Positions 53,671-63,310 of a stretch of 64,000 nucleotides of DNA are shown here, piece after piece. Source of the DNA: Paenarthrobacter histidinolovorans. GTDB lineage: Bacteria > Actinomycetota > Actinomycetes > Actinomycetales > Micrococcaceae. The DNA lies in assembly GCF_014647595.1 (NCBI RefSeq), contig NZ_BMPM01000003.1, positions 62,001 to 126,000 of the forward strand. Direction: 5' to 3'. Made by a program: the position numbers and the translations under genes. A model generated the notes under the pieces. The model searched no databases. It had not been told where the DNA came from and saw only the letters and a list, made by a program, of their open reading frames with translations. Numbering within the stretch: position 1 is the stretch's first letter; each line of letters opens with the position of its first letter.

Positions 53671-55257
53671 ATGGAAACTCTGGAATCCGCCAACGCCGTG
53701 GCACCCTTGCTTCCGGGCTACGAAATTTCCCGGCATCTGGGTCATGGCAGCAACTCCGACGTGTGGCTGGTCAACCGACTCAGGGACCGGGCCCAGCTGG
53801 CGGTCAAATGTCCGCGTGGAGAAGCGCAGGCAGAGATCCTTGGGGACGCAGCCCGCGAAGTCACGCTGCTTTCGCACCTCAAGCACCACCATCTCATCCG
53901 CGTCCACGAGGTCCTCAAAAGCAGAGATGGTTCCGGCGGGACGCTCGGGATCGTGATGGATTACGCCGCGGGAGGGTCGCTGGCGAACTTGGTGTCCGGG
54001 AGGCAGCGGTTGGGCGTCGGCGAAACAGTGACGGTGCTGACGCCTATCGCCCAGGCCTTGGACTATTTGCACAACAACGGCATCGTGCACGGCGACGTTT
54101 CGCCGGGAAACGTCCTGTTCACAGCTGTGGGGATGCCGCTCCTGGCGGATCTGGGTCTTGCAGAGCGGGTGGGGGACCGGCAGCAGAACCTTGATGCCGG
54201 AACCACCGGATTCAGGGACCCCTTCAGCCCCGCATCACCACAGGGGGACTCCGGGCACAAGCTGCGACCACAACGGGATGTGTACTCTTTGGCCGCCGTC
54301 GGCTGGTACTGCCTGACCGGCGTCGTACCTGAGCCGCCAGAGGTGAGGCCCCCTTTGTCGTTGCTGGTTCCCGGCGTGCCGAAGTCCATGGCTGCAGCCC
54401 TGGAGTCCGGATTGGATCCGGACCCGCAGATGCGGCCGACGGCAAAGGAGTTCGGCACGGCAATTTTCAGGAGTGCTGCACCTGAAACCCTTGACCTGTC
54501 CGGAGCGGTCCATCATTCCGTGATTCCTGAGCTGCTCACGCGGCGCGAGGTGCACGGTGGCCCGGCCCGCCGGGCAACCCGTGGCCACCCTTGGTTGCGC
54601 CGGCTCCTACCCTTGCCGCGGGTCGGGGGCCAACCAGGAACCGGGCAATCCAGGACCTCCAGGAGCGCACTGGCAGTCCGCTTGGCTTTGATCGGGCTGG
54701 GTGGCGGACTGATCGGCGTCGTGGCGTGGACCGTGTGGCCAGTGAGCGGGCTCGAGCCAAGCGGCCCGCCGGCGGAGCCGACGGTCAGCGGCCCCGCAGT
54801 CCCCGGTCCAACCATGGAACCCGTGAAAGCGGATGATCTCCCGGAGGGGCTCGCAGCAACGCTCACAGCGGAAGATCCCGCAATCGCAGCAGCTGCCCTC
54901 TCAGCCGTCCGTGACTTTGCCCTGCGGGAAGGACGGCTCGAACTGCTGGACCTGGTCAATGCCCAAGGCTCACCGGCGGCGGAGGCGGATCGGGGGCTTC
55001 GAGAACAGCTGCGGCAGTCCGGCACGATGTTCGCGGGTTTCACCACGGAGTTGTCGGGAGTGGCTGTTGGACCTTCCCTGGCGGCGGACCGCATCCAGGT
55101 GGATGTCACGGCCACCACCTCCGCCTATGAAGAACGGGCTGCATCCGGCGCCGTGGTCAGGACGCAATCCGCCGGCACATCCCAGGCCCTGCGCTTGACC
55201 TTGATCCGCGGCAACGGACGCTGGTGGCTTTCGGAGATCAACGGACCGGGCAACTGA
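53671..55257 (+). CDS. Membrane Ser/Thr protein kinase
   Basis: A 528-residue protein kinase. The kinase domain (about 15-270) has a glycine-rich loop (LGHGSNSDVWLV) and the lysine in LAVKCPRG. The catalytic loop reads HGDVSPGN instead of HRDLKPxN, and DLG replaces DFG. It lacks the usual Arg, so it is a non-RD type, but the catalytic Asp and Asn remain. A hydrophobic segment at about 330-350 (LALIGLGGGLIGVVAWTVWP) anchors it. The C-terminal part (about 385-525) would be outside the cell and is of unknown fold. Targets unknown. Confidence 0.85.
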   Translation: METLESANAVAPLLPGYEISRHLGHGSNSDVWLVNRLRDRAQLAVKCPRGEAQAEILGDAAREVTLLSHLKHHHLIRVHEVLKSRDGSGGTLGIVMDYAAGGSLANLVSGRQRLGVGETVTVLTPIAQALDYLHNNGIVHGDVSPGNVLFTAVGMPLLADLGLAERVGDRQQNLDAGTTGFRDPFSPASPQGDSGHKLRPQRDVYSLAAVGWYCLTGVVPEPPEVRPPLSLLVPGVPKSMAAALESGLDPDPQMRPTAKEFGTAIFRSAAPETLDLSGAVHHSVIPELLTRREVHGGPARRATRGHPWLRRLLPLPRVGGQPGTGQSRTSRSALAVRLALIGLGGGLIGVVAWTVWPVSGLEPSGPPAEPTVSGPAVPGPTMEPVKADDLPEGLAATLTAEDPAIAAAALSAVRDFALREGRLELLDLVNAQGSPAAEADRGLREQLRQSGTMFAGFTTELSGVAVGPSLAADRIQVDVTATTSAYEERAASGAVVRTQSAGTSQALRLTLIRGNGRWWLSEINGPGN

Positions 55258-55292
55258 GCTGGTCACGGCCGGCCGCCGGGGACCGGGGGTGC

Positions 55293-56192
55293 TTAGTGGT
55301 CCGCGTCCGTACGCAGCCACTCCATGGCCTCGGCCAGTGACGGGTGCTGCCAGTGGAAACCTGCTTCGGCCAGGCGACGGGGCTCCATGCGCTGGTTGGC
55401 GAGCACGAGTTCATCCGCCAGTTTCCCCAGAACAAGCCGCAGGGCAGGGCGGGGCACCCGGAGAAACGCCGGCCGGTGGTAAGCCTTTGCCAGGGCCTTG
55501 ACGATCGTGTTGACGTCCGCACTTTCCGGGGCGCAAACATTGACCGGGCCCTCGAGCCCGGACTTGACGAGGAAAGCGATGGCAGCAGCCTCGTCCTTGA
55601 GGGTGATCCATGGCCAGTACTGGCGGCCGTTCCCAAAAGGACCACCGAGTCCAAGCTTCAACAAGGGGAGGAGAGGCCCCAGGGCTCCTCCCGAAGCGCT
55701 CAACACAACACCGGTCCGGGGCGTCACCACCCGGACGCCCGCCGGTGCCGTTCTGGCTGCGCCCTCCCACTCGACGCACAGAGGGCCAAGCACACCGCCG
55801 CCGGCTGGCGAATCCTCCAGGAGAACGCCGGCACTGTCCGCCCCGTAATAACCGGAAGCGGACTGGCTGATGAAGGAAGCGGGCGGCTTTTCCAGACGGC
55901 CCATAGCGGCGGTCAGTGTGCGGGTGGTTTGCAGCCGGGAGTCCCGGAGGACGTCAATCCGTTTTTTCGTCCAGGGCCGGTCCCCGATACCCGCGCCGGA
56001 GAGGTTGACCACGGCGTCCACGCCATCAAGGACTGCTTCGTCCAGCTCGCCCCTGGCGGGGTCCCACGTGAATTCACCGGGTGCAGAGGCCGGTCGCCGC
56101 ACAAGCCGGATGACCTCATCGCCTTGGCTGGCCAAATGCGCGGCCACGGCCGTTCCAATCATTCCTGAAGCTCCGGACATCACGATTCGCAT
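55293..56192 (-). CDS. TIGR01777-type NAD-dependent epimerase/SulA-family protein
   Basis: Extended SDR of 299 residues. The nucleotide loop is SGASGMIGTAVAAHL, followed by VVNLSGAGIGDRPW, the segment ISQSASGYYG at the active site, and a C-terminal domain (DUF1731-like, LRLVLGKLADELVLANQRM). These proteins are related to cell-division inhibitor SulA-like annotations, but their activity is poorly known. The ATG follows a TATGGT 10 bp upstream. Confidence 0.88.
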   Translation of the reverse strand: MRIVMSGASGMIGTAVAAHLASQGDEVIRLVRRPASAPGEFTWDPARGELDEAVLDGVDAVVNLSGAGIGDRPWTKKRIDVLRDSRLQTTRTLTAAMGRLEKPPASFISQSASGYYGADSAGVLLEDSPAGGGVLGPLCVEWEGAARTAPAGVRVVTPRTGVVLSASGGALGPLLPLLKLGLGGPFGNGRQYWPWITLKDEAAAIAFLVKSGLEGPVNVCAPESADVNTIVKALAKAYHRPAFLRVPRPALRLVLGKLADELVLANQRMEPRRLAEAGFHWQHPSLAEAMEWLRTDADH

Positions 56193-56265
56193 GACTCATC
56201 TCACCATAAGGCCAACGTCTGGCGGAAACGCCTGTCGCTGCCGCCGAGGGCAGGGGCCTCTTGAC

Positions 56266-56271
56266 TATGAT
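56266..56271 (+). promoter_or_regulatory. -10 element of the tricorn-like gene (leaderless start)
   Basis: TATGAT is followed by 6 bp and ATG 56278. Confidence 0.5.
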
Positions 56272-56277
56272 CGAACA

Positions 56278-59200
56278 ATGACCTCCTCCAGCTACCTCCG
56301 TTTCCCGCATGTGCACGGCGATCTGGTCACTTTTGTGGCCGAAGACGACGTCTGGGTCGCCCCGCTCCAAGGGGGCCGCGCCTGGCGGGTCTCCTCCCAG
56401 CAGCTTCCGGCAAGGAACCCGAGGTTCACACCGGATGGAAAGCAGCTGGTGTGGACAGTCGTGGTGGGAACGTCCCCGGAAGTGGTGACGGCAAACGTCG
56501 ACGGTGGCGGCTACCGGCAGCTGAGCTACTTCGGTCACAGCACCACCAAGGTCAAGGGCTTCACTCCCGCCGGCCATGTACTGGTTACCAGTGCCTACCA
56601 GCAGGCGGAAAGCCGCCACACGCACGCCTACTGCCTCCCGCTCGACGGTGGCGCCGCCGTCGAACTTCCCTTTGGTCCGGTAGAGGCTGTTGCTTTCGGG
56701 CCGGAGATCGGCGACGAGAAGCCGGTGGTGCTGGCGAGCGTTCTTTCCCGCGAACCCGCATGGTGGAAACGGTACCGCGGCGGCACCGCCGGCAAGCTGT
56801 GGATCGACGCCGACGGCAATGGTGAGTTCGAGCGGCTGATTCCGGAGATCGATGGCAACGTCACAGACCCCTTGTGGGTCCAGGGCAGGATCGCTTTCCT
56901 GTCGGACCATGAAGGTTACGGCAATCTCTATTCAGTTCTCCCGGACGGCTCCGGCTTGCTGCGGCACACGGACCACGAGGACTTCTATGTCCGGCACGCC
57001 AGCACGGATGGCCAGAGGGTGATCTTCGAGTCAGCCGGTGAACTGTGGATCCTTCCCTCGCTCGACGCCGGGGCGCAGCCGGGCAAGCTGCAGATATCGC
57101 TCGGCTCAGCTTCACCGGCACGCCGTCCCGCGCCCCTGAAGACTTCCGCACACTTGGGTGATGTCTTCCCGAATACCGCAGGCACCGCCAGCGCCGTGGA
57201 AGCGCACGGTACCGTCCACTGGCTTCGACACAAGGACGGTCCCTCACGCGTTGTGGAGGCCACCGCGGGTGTCCGCGCGCGCCTGCCCCGTCCCCTCACC
57301 GATGGCAGGATCGCCTACGTGGCGGACCACGGGGGAGTGGAAGCGCTGTACATCAAGCGTATTGCGGCACGTCTTACAGCGTCGGCGGAAGTACCCGTCG
57401 CAGCTGAGGCGCCTGTGCCGGTGAAGGAAGACGATTCCTTGCCGAAACCCGTTTCCGCCTCAAACGTCCTGGGCCAACCGAAGGTGGCCGGACAGGCGGC
57501 CGCCCCGGCAACAGCGCCCGTCACCAACGTCGACGCACCTTCCAACGCCGGGCCTTCGCCCGACACGGCCGCCGGCGCTTCTGCCCGCGAAGCTGCCCCT
57601 TCGCCGGAGGACGCGGCCCAGCTCCGTATCGATTTCCCGCAGCCCACGCGGACCAGCGCTTTGGAGGCAAGCCCGGATGGCCGCTGGATCGCGATCGGGA
57701 CGTCTTTCGGCGATGTTTTCGTCGCCGACACTTCCACCGGGAACCTGGACAAGCTCGTCAGCGTAGGCGAAGGCAGCATCGAGCAGCTCGCCTGGTCCAG
57801 TGACTCACAATGGCTCGCCTGGTCCGAACCGGTCACGTCATTCGGCTCACGCAGCAAGTTGCGGATTGCCCGCCCAGGTGAGGCCGACCCTGGCATCATT
57901 GACGTCACGGATGGCCGTTTCTGCGACGAGTGGCCCCGGTTCACCCCGGACGGCAAGTTCCTCGCGTTCCTGTCCAACCGGAGTTTCGACCCCGTCTACG
58001 ATGGTCACTCCTTCGATCTCTCCTTCCCGAGCCCCATCAAGCCGTACATGGTGGCGCTCGCAGCCGACACCCCGTCGCCCTTCGGGCCCTCTGTTGACAC
58101 ACTTGAGGATGCGCCGCTGGATGCCGGGAAGCCCGACGACGGCGACGTCCCCGCGGTGCGCGTGGATGCGGACGGGCTGGCCCACAGGGTCATCACCGTT
58201 CCGGTTCCCCAGGGCAACTACTCCCACCTCGCAGTTGGCGACGGCGCATTGTTGTGGCTGGACACTGAACTTTCGGGGGTTACCGGCGAGGGCAAAGGCA
58301 CTCTCCAGGACAAGAAGACGCCTCCCTCCCTGGTGCGTTACGACCTCGCCAAGCGCAAGTCCACCACCATCGTGCCTGCGGTGGACAGCTACCGGCTGTC
58401 CGGTGACCTGCGCCGGGTGGTCTACATCCTGGACAAGAGCGTCACCTCCGTGCCCGCCGACAGCAAGGTGGAGGAGGATTCTGCGGACCACGTGAAAGTG
58501 GAACTCAACAGGATCCGCGTGATCCTCGACCCGGTGGCGGCCTGGGGTCAGGCGTTCGAGGAGGCCTGGCGATTGCAGCGCGACTTCTTCTGGACCGCGG
58601 ACATGGCGGGCCAGGACTGGAACTCCGTTTACAAGCGATACCGTCCGATCGTCGACCGCCTTGGCTCGCATGATGACCTTGTTGACCTCCTGTGGGAACT
58701 CCACGGCGAGCTGGGAACGTCGCACGCCTACGTGCGTCCGGCAGCCGTCGCCGAACCGGGGCGGAACGGCCAGGGACGACTCGGAGCCGAGCTGCAGCTC
58801 AGCGCCAACGGCTGGGAAATTACCCGGATCCTGGCAGGGGAATCCTCTGATCCGCTGGCTACCTCGCCCTTGACGCGACCCGGTGTGGACGCGAAGGTGG
58901 GCGATATGCTCCTGGCCGTTGACGGCGTCGAGTTGTCAGCAGCCCTGACTCCGGCCATGCAGCTGGTGGGGGCAGCAGGACGGACAGTGGAGCTGACGCT
59001 TCTGAACGGTGAAGGACACGGCGCGTCCGCTGGAGAGCAGCGACGTGTGGCTGTGGTTCCCATCCGCGACGAGGAACGGCTCCGCTACCAGGACTGGGTG
59101 CGGGCGAACCGCAGGACGGTCCGTGAGGCTTCCAACGGCAAGTTCGGCTACCTCCACGTCCCCGACATGATGGCCAATGGTTGGGCGCAGCTCCACCGTG

Positions 59201-59781
59201 ACCTCGATACCGAAACGGCACTTGATGGCTTGATTGTGGACGTGCGCCGCAACCGCGGTGGCCACACCTCGCAGTTGGTTGCCGAGCTGATCGGCCGTAA
59301 GGTGACCGGCTGGAGCATGCCGCGAGGCGAGAAGCCCCGGACCTACCCGGATCATGCACCGCGGGGACCGGTCATCATCCTGACCGACGAATTTGCCGGT
59401 TCAGATGGCGACATCATCACGCAGGTCTCAAAGCTCAGGGGCATCGGGCCTGTCATCGGGACGCGGACCTGGGGCGGAGTGGTGGGAATCGACAACCGTT
59501 TCTCGCTGGCCGACGGTACCGGCGTCACGCAGCCCCGGTATGCCACCTGGTTCAGCGGCGGAATCGGCTGGGATGTTGAGAACCGGGGCGTTGAGCCCGA
59601 CATCGAAGTCCTCTTCCCGCCGCACGCTTACGCAGCCGGCACGGATCCCCAGCTCGAGTACGGCATCGGTGCGCTCAAGGAAATGATCCAGGAGCTGCCT
59701 ACCGACCGGCCTCCGCTGCGCGAGGGGTACCGGAAGCTGCGGCCAGCGCCGTTGCCGTCACGTTCCCAGGTCCAAAAGTAG
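56278..59781 (+). CDS. Tricorn-like S41 protease
   Basis: Large cytoplasmic peptidase of 1167 residues. Two beta-propeller regions (about 1-365 and 450-720, repeats such as PRFTPDGKQLVWT and PRFTPDGKFLAFL) form a gate. A C1 helical region, a PDZ (about 830-925, DAKVGDMLLAVDGVELS) and the S41 domain with the serine in FAGSDGDIITQ follow. A long Ala/Pro/Ser-rich insert of about 80 residues (about 375-450) lies between the propellers. The frame is open to 55870, but ATG 56278 begins the propeller (SSSYLRFPHVHGDLV) and has TATGAT 6 bp upstream. Confidence 0.9.
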   Translation: MTSSSYLRFPHVHGDLVTFVAEDDVWVAPLQGGRAWRVSSQQLPARNPRFTPDGKQLVWTVVVGTSPEVVTANVDGGGYRQLSYFGHSTTKVKGFTPAGHVLVTSAYQQAESRHTHAYCLPLDGGAAVELPFGPVEAVAFGPEIGDEKPVVLASVLSREPAWWKRYRGGTAGKLWIDADGNGEFERLIPEIDGNVTDPLWVQGRIAFLSDHEGYGNLYSVLPDGSGLLRHTDHEDFYVRHASTDGQRVIFESAGELWILPSLDAGAQPGKLQISLGSASPARRPAPLKTSAHLGDVFPNTAGTASAVEAHGTVHWLRHKDGPSRVVEATAGVRARLPRPLTDGRIAYVADHGGVEALYIKRIAARLTASAEVPVAAEAPVPVKEDDSLPKPVSASNVLGQPKVAGQAAAPATAPVTNVDAPSNAGPSPDTAAGASAREAAPSPEDAAQLRIDFPQPTRTSALEASPDGRWIAIGTSFGDVFVADTSTGNLDKLVSVGEGSIEQLAWSSDSQWLAWSEPVTSFGSRSKLRIARPGEADPGIIDVTDGRFCDEWPRFTPDGKFLAFLSNRSFDPVYDGHSFDLSFPSPIKPYMVALAADTPSPFGPSVDTLEDAPLDAGKPDDGDVPAVRVDADGLAHRVITVPVPQGNYSHLAVGDGALLWLDTELSGVTGEGKGTLQDKKTPPSLVRYDLAKRKSTTIVPAVDSYRLSGDLRRVVYILDKSVTSVPADSKVEEDSADHVKVELNRIRVILDPVAAWGQAFEEAWRLQRDFFWTADMAGQDWNSVYKRYRPIVDRLGSHDDLVDLLWELHGELGTSHAYVRPAAVAEPGRNGQGRLGAELQLSANGWEITRILAGESSDPLATSPLTRPGVDAKVGDMLLAVDGVELSAALTPAMQLVGAAGRTVELTLLNGEGHGASAGEQRRVAVVPIRDEERLRYQDWVRANRRTVREASNGKFGYLHVPDMMANGWAQLHRDLDTETALDGLIVDVRRNRGGHTSQLVAELIGRKVTGWSMPRGEKPRTYPDHAPRGPVIILTDEFAGSDGDIITQVSKLRGIGPVIGTRTWGGVVGIDNRFSLADGTGVTQPRYATWFSGGIGWDVENRGVEPDIEVLFPPHAYAAGTDPQLEYGIGALKEMIQELPTDRPPLREGYRKLRPAPLPSRSQVQK

Positions 59782-59796
59782 GGACCCCCAGGAAGC

Positions 59797-59840
59797 GCGA
59801 AGAGCCCCGTCACACCATGAGGTGTGACGGGGCTCTTCGC
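59797..59840. terminator. Perfect 20-bp hairpin terminator
   Basis: GCGAAGAGCCCCGTCACACC and its exact complement surround ATGA, 15 bp after the tricorn stop. No long T-run. It lies between this gene and the convergent OsmC gene. Confidence 0.7.
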
Positions 59841-59892
59841 ATCCGAGGCGGGCTTCGGGGGTCTCATCAGAGGCCGTGCCCGCCTGCTGGGG

Positions 59893-60321
59893 CTACTCGG
59901 AGAGTGTTGCATCCAAGGTGATCTCGATGCTGGCCAGCGCGCCGGAAACAGGGCAGCCGGTCTTAGCGTCCTCGGAGATCCGGCGGAAGTCCTCTTGGGA
60001 AAGACCGGGAACCTTGGCGGTCATGGTCAGGTGGCTGCCCGTGATGCCGGTGCCCGGAACGAAGGTGACGTCAGCCTTGGTGTTGACTTCCTCGGCAGTG
60101 AACCCTTCACCGGCAAGGGCGTGGCTGAACGCCATGGAGAAGCATGCGGAGTGTGCTGCAGCGATCAGTTCTTCAGGGCTGGTCTTGCCGCCGGCCTGCT
60201 CCGTGCGGGCTTTCCAGGTGACATCGAACGTACCCAGGCCGGAGCTGTCCAGCGTGGTGTTTCCAGCGCCCTCGATGAGGTTGCCGTTCCATACCGTGTG
60301 TGCGGTGCGTGTTGCTGCCAT
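59893..60321 (-). CDS. OsmC/Ohr-family peroxiredoxin
   Basis: A 142-residue peroxidase that reduces organic hydroperoxides. The two reactive cysteines are in AAHSACFSMAFS (about residue 54) and KTGCPVSGAL (about 123). ATG 60321 follows AAGGAG; the frame is open upstream to 60501, but this extension is not conserved-looking. The Ohr versus OsmC subfamily was not resolved; the sequence has the OsmC-like ASIEITLDATL end. Confidence 0.92.
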   Translation of the reverse strand: MAATRTAHTVWNGNLIEGAGNTTLDSSGLGTFDVTWKARTEQAGGKTSPEELIAAAHSACFSMAFSHALAGEGFTAEEVNTKADVTFVPGTGITGSHLTMTAKVPGLSQEDFRRISEDAKTGCPVSGALASIEITLDATLSE

Positions 60322-60443
60322 GTCCACTCCTTGGGGTCGTTGTGTTCCGGCACCCGGCCTTCGCCACGTGCCACCGCCTTCAATCCTAGGGATTCGGCCC
60401 AATGACTGCACGGCCATTCCGCTGTCGGTGGATTGTGACCCCC

Positions 60444-60449
60444 TAAACT
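60444..60449 (+). promoter_or_regulatory. -10 element of the VOC gene (leaderless start)
   Basis: TAAACT is followed by 6 bp and ATG 60456. Confidence 0.5.
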
Positions 60450-60455
60450 GGCGCC

Positions 60456-60839
60456 ATGGATACAAAAGAAACGCCTGCTCCAGGGCGCCGCAGCAGCCCA
60501 AGAATCGCGTCCATCATGGTCAATGCAGTTGACCCCGTCCGGCTGTCGGCCTTTTGGTCGGAACTGCTGGACATGCCGGTTGTGGCTGAACAGGAAGGTT
60601 TCATCTGGCTGGGTCCATCACAGCCCGGGCTTCCGCAACTGGCGTTCCAACAAGTCTCTGCACCCACTGAGGGGGTACGGCGCCTGCATCTGGACCTGCA
60701 CGACGCCGATGCCGCGGCTTTGCGGCGAAAGGCTGAGTCCCTGGGTGCTGCTTTCGTTCAGGGCCACGACATTGCCGACTTCCATTGGGACGTTATGCGG
60801 GATCCAGAAGGCAACGAGTTTTGCATAGCCCAGGAGTAA
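60456..60839 (+). CDS. VOC/glyoxalase-like protein
   Basis: A 127-residue vicinal-oxygen-chelate fold protein. It starts with a Pro/Arg-rich tail, then the betaalphabeta module SIMVNAVDPVRLSAFWSELLDM and a second module ending MRDPEGNEFCIAQE. The substrate is unknown; the family covers glyoxalases, dioxygenases and resistance proteins. It is divergent from the OsmC gene. Confidence 0.85.
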   Translation: MDTKETPAPGRRSSPRIASIMVNAVDPVRLSAFWSELLDMPVVAEQEGFIWLGPSQPGLPQLAFQQVSAPTEGVRRLHLDLHDADAAALRRKAESLGAAFVQGHDIADFHWDVMRDPEGNEFCIAQE

Positions 60840-60948
60840 CGATGACTTAAACGGGCAGGGCCGGCCCGCCGTGCTGTGTGCATGGTGTGCCGGCCCCGTC
60901 ATCAGTCAGGCCTGTGCGCTGCTGCCCCCTGGGCAGTGGCGCTGCGGT

Positions 60949-61302
60949 TTAGTGCCAGAGGGTTGCGATGGCGATGTTCACCAAAGCGAGCCCGCCGACG
61001 CCATGGGCAAGTCCGGTGGAGACGGCCTCGCCGTTCTTGACCTTGCGCGAACCGATCACCGCGAGGACGGCTACGGCAACGCCGATGGCAAACTTAACGC
61101 CGAGTTTGAAGTAGTTGGGATCGGCATCCGGGAGCAGAGGCAGCACGCCCATCATGGCGATGCCCGTGAGGAGCTGGAGGAACGCTCCGTCGCGCTGGCG
61201 CGGGTGGACGGTTGGTTCCCTGAGGGTGGCGATCCAGTAGCCCACGATCATGGCTGCGCCGACGATGTGCAAGAACACCAGAATGTTGAAGAGAATACTC
61301 AT
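60949..61302 (-). CDS. Small membrane protein, 117 residues
   Basis: Four membrane segments at about 5-25, 42-58, 67-88 and 95-115 (FNILVFLHIVGAAMIVGYWI at the start). Typical of actinobacterial conserved hypothetical membrane proteins; no function recognised. TAAGCT lies 6 bp before ATG 61302. Confidence 0.8.
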   Translation of the reverse strand: MSILFNILVFLHIVGAAMIVGYWIATLREPTVHPRQRDGAFLQLLTGIAMMGVLPLLPDADPNYFKLGVKFAIGVAVAVLAVIGSRKVKNGEAVSTGLAHGVGGLALVNIAIATLWH

Positions 61303-61308
61303 GGCCCT

Positions 61309-61314
61309 AGCTTA
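61309..61314 (-). promoter_or_regulatory. -10 element of the 60949 gene (leaderless start)
   Basis: On the minus strand TAAGCT is followed by 6 bp and ATG 61302. Confidence 0.5.
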
Positions 61315-61365
61315 TCCAGTCGGTTCTACGTCCTGTAGCAAAGCCACGCGCTGGCGTTAATGCTG

Positions 61366-61404
61366 AAGGGGCAGGTCTCCGGGTTTCCCGGCGACCTGCC
61401 CCTT
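61366..61404. terminator. Terminator hairpin after sucB
   Basis: Stem AAGGGGCAGGTC / GACCTGCCCCTT with an inner CCGGG pairing, 32 bp after the sucB stop on the minus strand. Confidence 0.65.
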
Positions 61405-61436
61405 CTGAATCTGCAGCTTCCTACAGGCGGTTCGCG

Positions 61437-63197
61437 TTACAGACCGAGGTCTGCTTCGAACGCGCCCTCTTCAAGGCGTGCCTTGAGTGTCTGCAGGAAC
61501 CGGCCGGCGTCGGCGCCGTCCACCAGGCGGTGGTCGTACGTCAGCGACAGGTACATCATGGAGCGGATGGCGATGGAGTCGTCACCGTTTTCGTCAGCAA
61601 CCACAACAGCGCGCTTGACAATGGCGCCGGTGCCGAGGATGCCGACCTGCGGCTGGTTGATGATCGGGGTGTCGAACAGGGCGCCGACGGAACCGATGTT
61701 GGTGATGCTGAACGTGCCGCCGGACAGCTCGTCCGGGCCGATCTTGCCGTCGCGGGTGCGGCCTGCGACGTCGGCGATCTTACCGGCAAGGCCGGCGAGG
61801 TTCAGGTTGCCGGCGTCGGAGATGACGGGAACCAGGAGGCCCTTGTCGGTGTCGACGGCGATCGCCAGGTGTTCGGCGTTGTGGTAGGTGATTTCCTGCT
61901 TTGATTCGTCGTACGCAGCGTTCAGCTTGGGGTGCTGCTTCAGGGCCTCGGCCACAGCCTTGGCGATGAACGGCAGGAAGGTCAGCTTGACACCGTTCTG
62001 GGCCTGGAACGAGTTCTTGGCCTTGAGGCGGAGCTTGGCGATCTTGGTCATGTCGACCTCGTGCACCTGCGTCAGCTGGGTTGAGACCTCAAGGGACTCG
62101 CGCATGCGGCGGGCGATGACCTGACGGATGCGGGGGGCCTTTTCCGTGGTGCCGCGCAGCGACGACGCAACGACAGGTGCAGCGGCCTTGGCTGCCGGGG
62201 CAGCGGCAGGAGCCGATGCCGCAGGAGCGGCGGCAGCCTGCTTGGCTTCAGCGGCGGCAAGAACATCCTGCTTGCGGATACGTCCACCAACGCCGGTGCC
62301 GGAGACCGATGCAATGTCTACGCCGTGCTGGTTGGCAAGCTTGCGCACCAGCGGCGTGACGTAGCCGGACTCGGAGGAACCGGCTGATTCAGCCGGAGCT
62401 GCGGCAGGAGCAGCAGGTGCTGCAGCCGGAGCGGGGGCTGCAGCCGGAGCGGCGGGTGCGGCGGGAGCGGCTGCAGGAGCAGCGGGAGCGGCTGCGGGAG
62501 CCGGTGCTGCTGCGGGGGCAGGCGCTGCCGGGGCTTCTGCCGGAGCGGCCGGAGCCGGAGCTGCGGAGGGTGCAGCTGCACCCGAGCCGATGATTGCCAG
62601 GACCGCACCGACTTCAGCTGTCTCGTCCTCGTTGACGCGGATCTCCTGGAGGGTACCGGCAACAGGGGAAGGGATCTCCGTGTCGACCTTGTCGGTGGAG
62701 ACCTCAAGCAGGGGTTCGTCGACCTCAACGGTGTCGCCGACGGCCTTGAGCCAACGGGTGACTGTGCCCTCGGTGACGCTCTCACCCAAGGCGGGAAGTG
62801 TGACTTCGTGGCCTTCGCCGGACGAAGCGGCGGGTGCCTCTGCAGCCGGAGCTTCTTCCGCGGCGGGAGCCTCTGCGGCGGCCGGTGCGGCCTCCTCTGC
62901 GGGAGCGGCAGGTGCCTCCTGGGCCGGGGCGGCAGGTGCAGCCTCTGCAGCTGAGCCGGAGCCATCGCCGATGCGGACCAGAGGTGCGCCAACTTCAGCC
63001 GTCTCGTCTTCAGCGACGAGGATTTCTTCGATGACGCCTGAGATGGGAGAAGGGATTTCGGTGTCTACTTTGTCGGTTGAAACCTCGAGCAGCGGCTCGT
63101 CGATCTCCACCCGGTCACCAACCTGCTTGAGCCAGCGGGTGACGGTTCCTTCGGTGACACTCTCACCGAGGGCGGGCAAGTTAACGGATTCAGACAT
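61437..63197 (-). CDS. sucB: SucB, dihydrolipoamide acyltransferase (E2) with two lipoyl domains
   Basis: E2 core of a 2-oxo acid dehydrogenase, most likely 2-oxoglutarate or the shared actinobacterial PDH/ODH complex. Of 586 residues, there are two N-terminal lipoyl domains, each with [12 protein letters not shown] around the lipoyl lysine (about 43 and 170). Long Ala/Pro linkers and the E3-binding domain ([19 protein letters not shown]) follow. The catalytic domain has [16 protein letters not shown] near the end. ATG 63197 follows AAGGAG. It lies 113 bp downstream of lpdA, with which it acts. Confidence 0.94.
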   Translation of the reverse strand: MSESVNLPALGESVTEGTVTRWLKQVGDRVEIDEPLLEVSTDKVDTEIPSPISGVIEEILVAEDETAEVGAPLVRIGDGSGSAAEAAPAAPAQEAPAAPAEEAAPAAAEAPAAEEAPAAEAPAASSGEGHEVTLPALGESVTEGTVTRWLKAVGDTVEVDEPLLEVSTDKVDTEIPSPVAGTLQEIRVNEDETAEVGAVLAIIGSGAAAPSAAPAPAAPAEAPAAPAPAAAPAPAAAPAAPAAAPAAPAAPAAAPAPAAAPAAPAAAPAESAGSSESGYVTPLVRKLANQHGVDIASVSGTGVGGRIRKQDVLAAAEAKQAAAAPAASAPAAAPAAKAAAPVVASSLRGTTEKAPRIRQVIARRMRESLEVSTQLTQVHEVDMTKIAKLRLKAKNSFQAQNGVKLTFLPFIAKAVAEALKQHPKLNAAYDESKQEITYHNAEHLAIAVDTDKGLLVPVISDAGNLNLAGLAGKIADVAGRTRDGKIGPDELSGGTFSITNIGSVGALFDTPIINQPQVGILGTGAIVKRAVVVADENGDDSIAIRSMMYLSLTYDHRLVDGADAGRFLQTLKARLEEGAFEADLGL

Positions 63198-63310
63198 GTC
63201 GTCCCCGTTCTCCTTATTGATCTTTGTGCGGATGAATTCTGCTGGTCCGGGCCGGGTGCATCCGGCAGATTCCGCTGCATGCACCCGACCCGTTTGTCTT
63301 GGGTAAAGAC

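Noticed and set aside
55870..56277. N-terminal extension of the tricorn-like gene
   Set aside because: The extra 136 codons are Arg/Ser-rich, lie antisense to the epimerase gene, and ATG 56278 begins the propeller with TATGAT 6 bp upstream.
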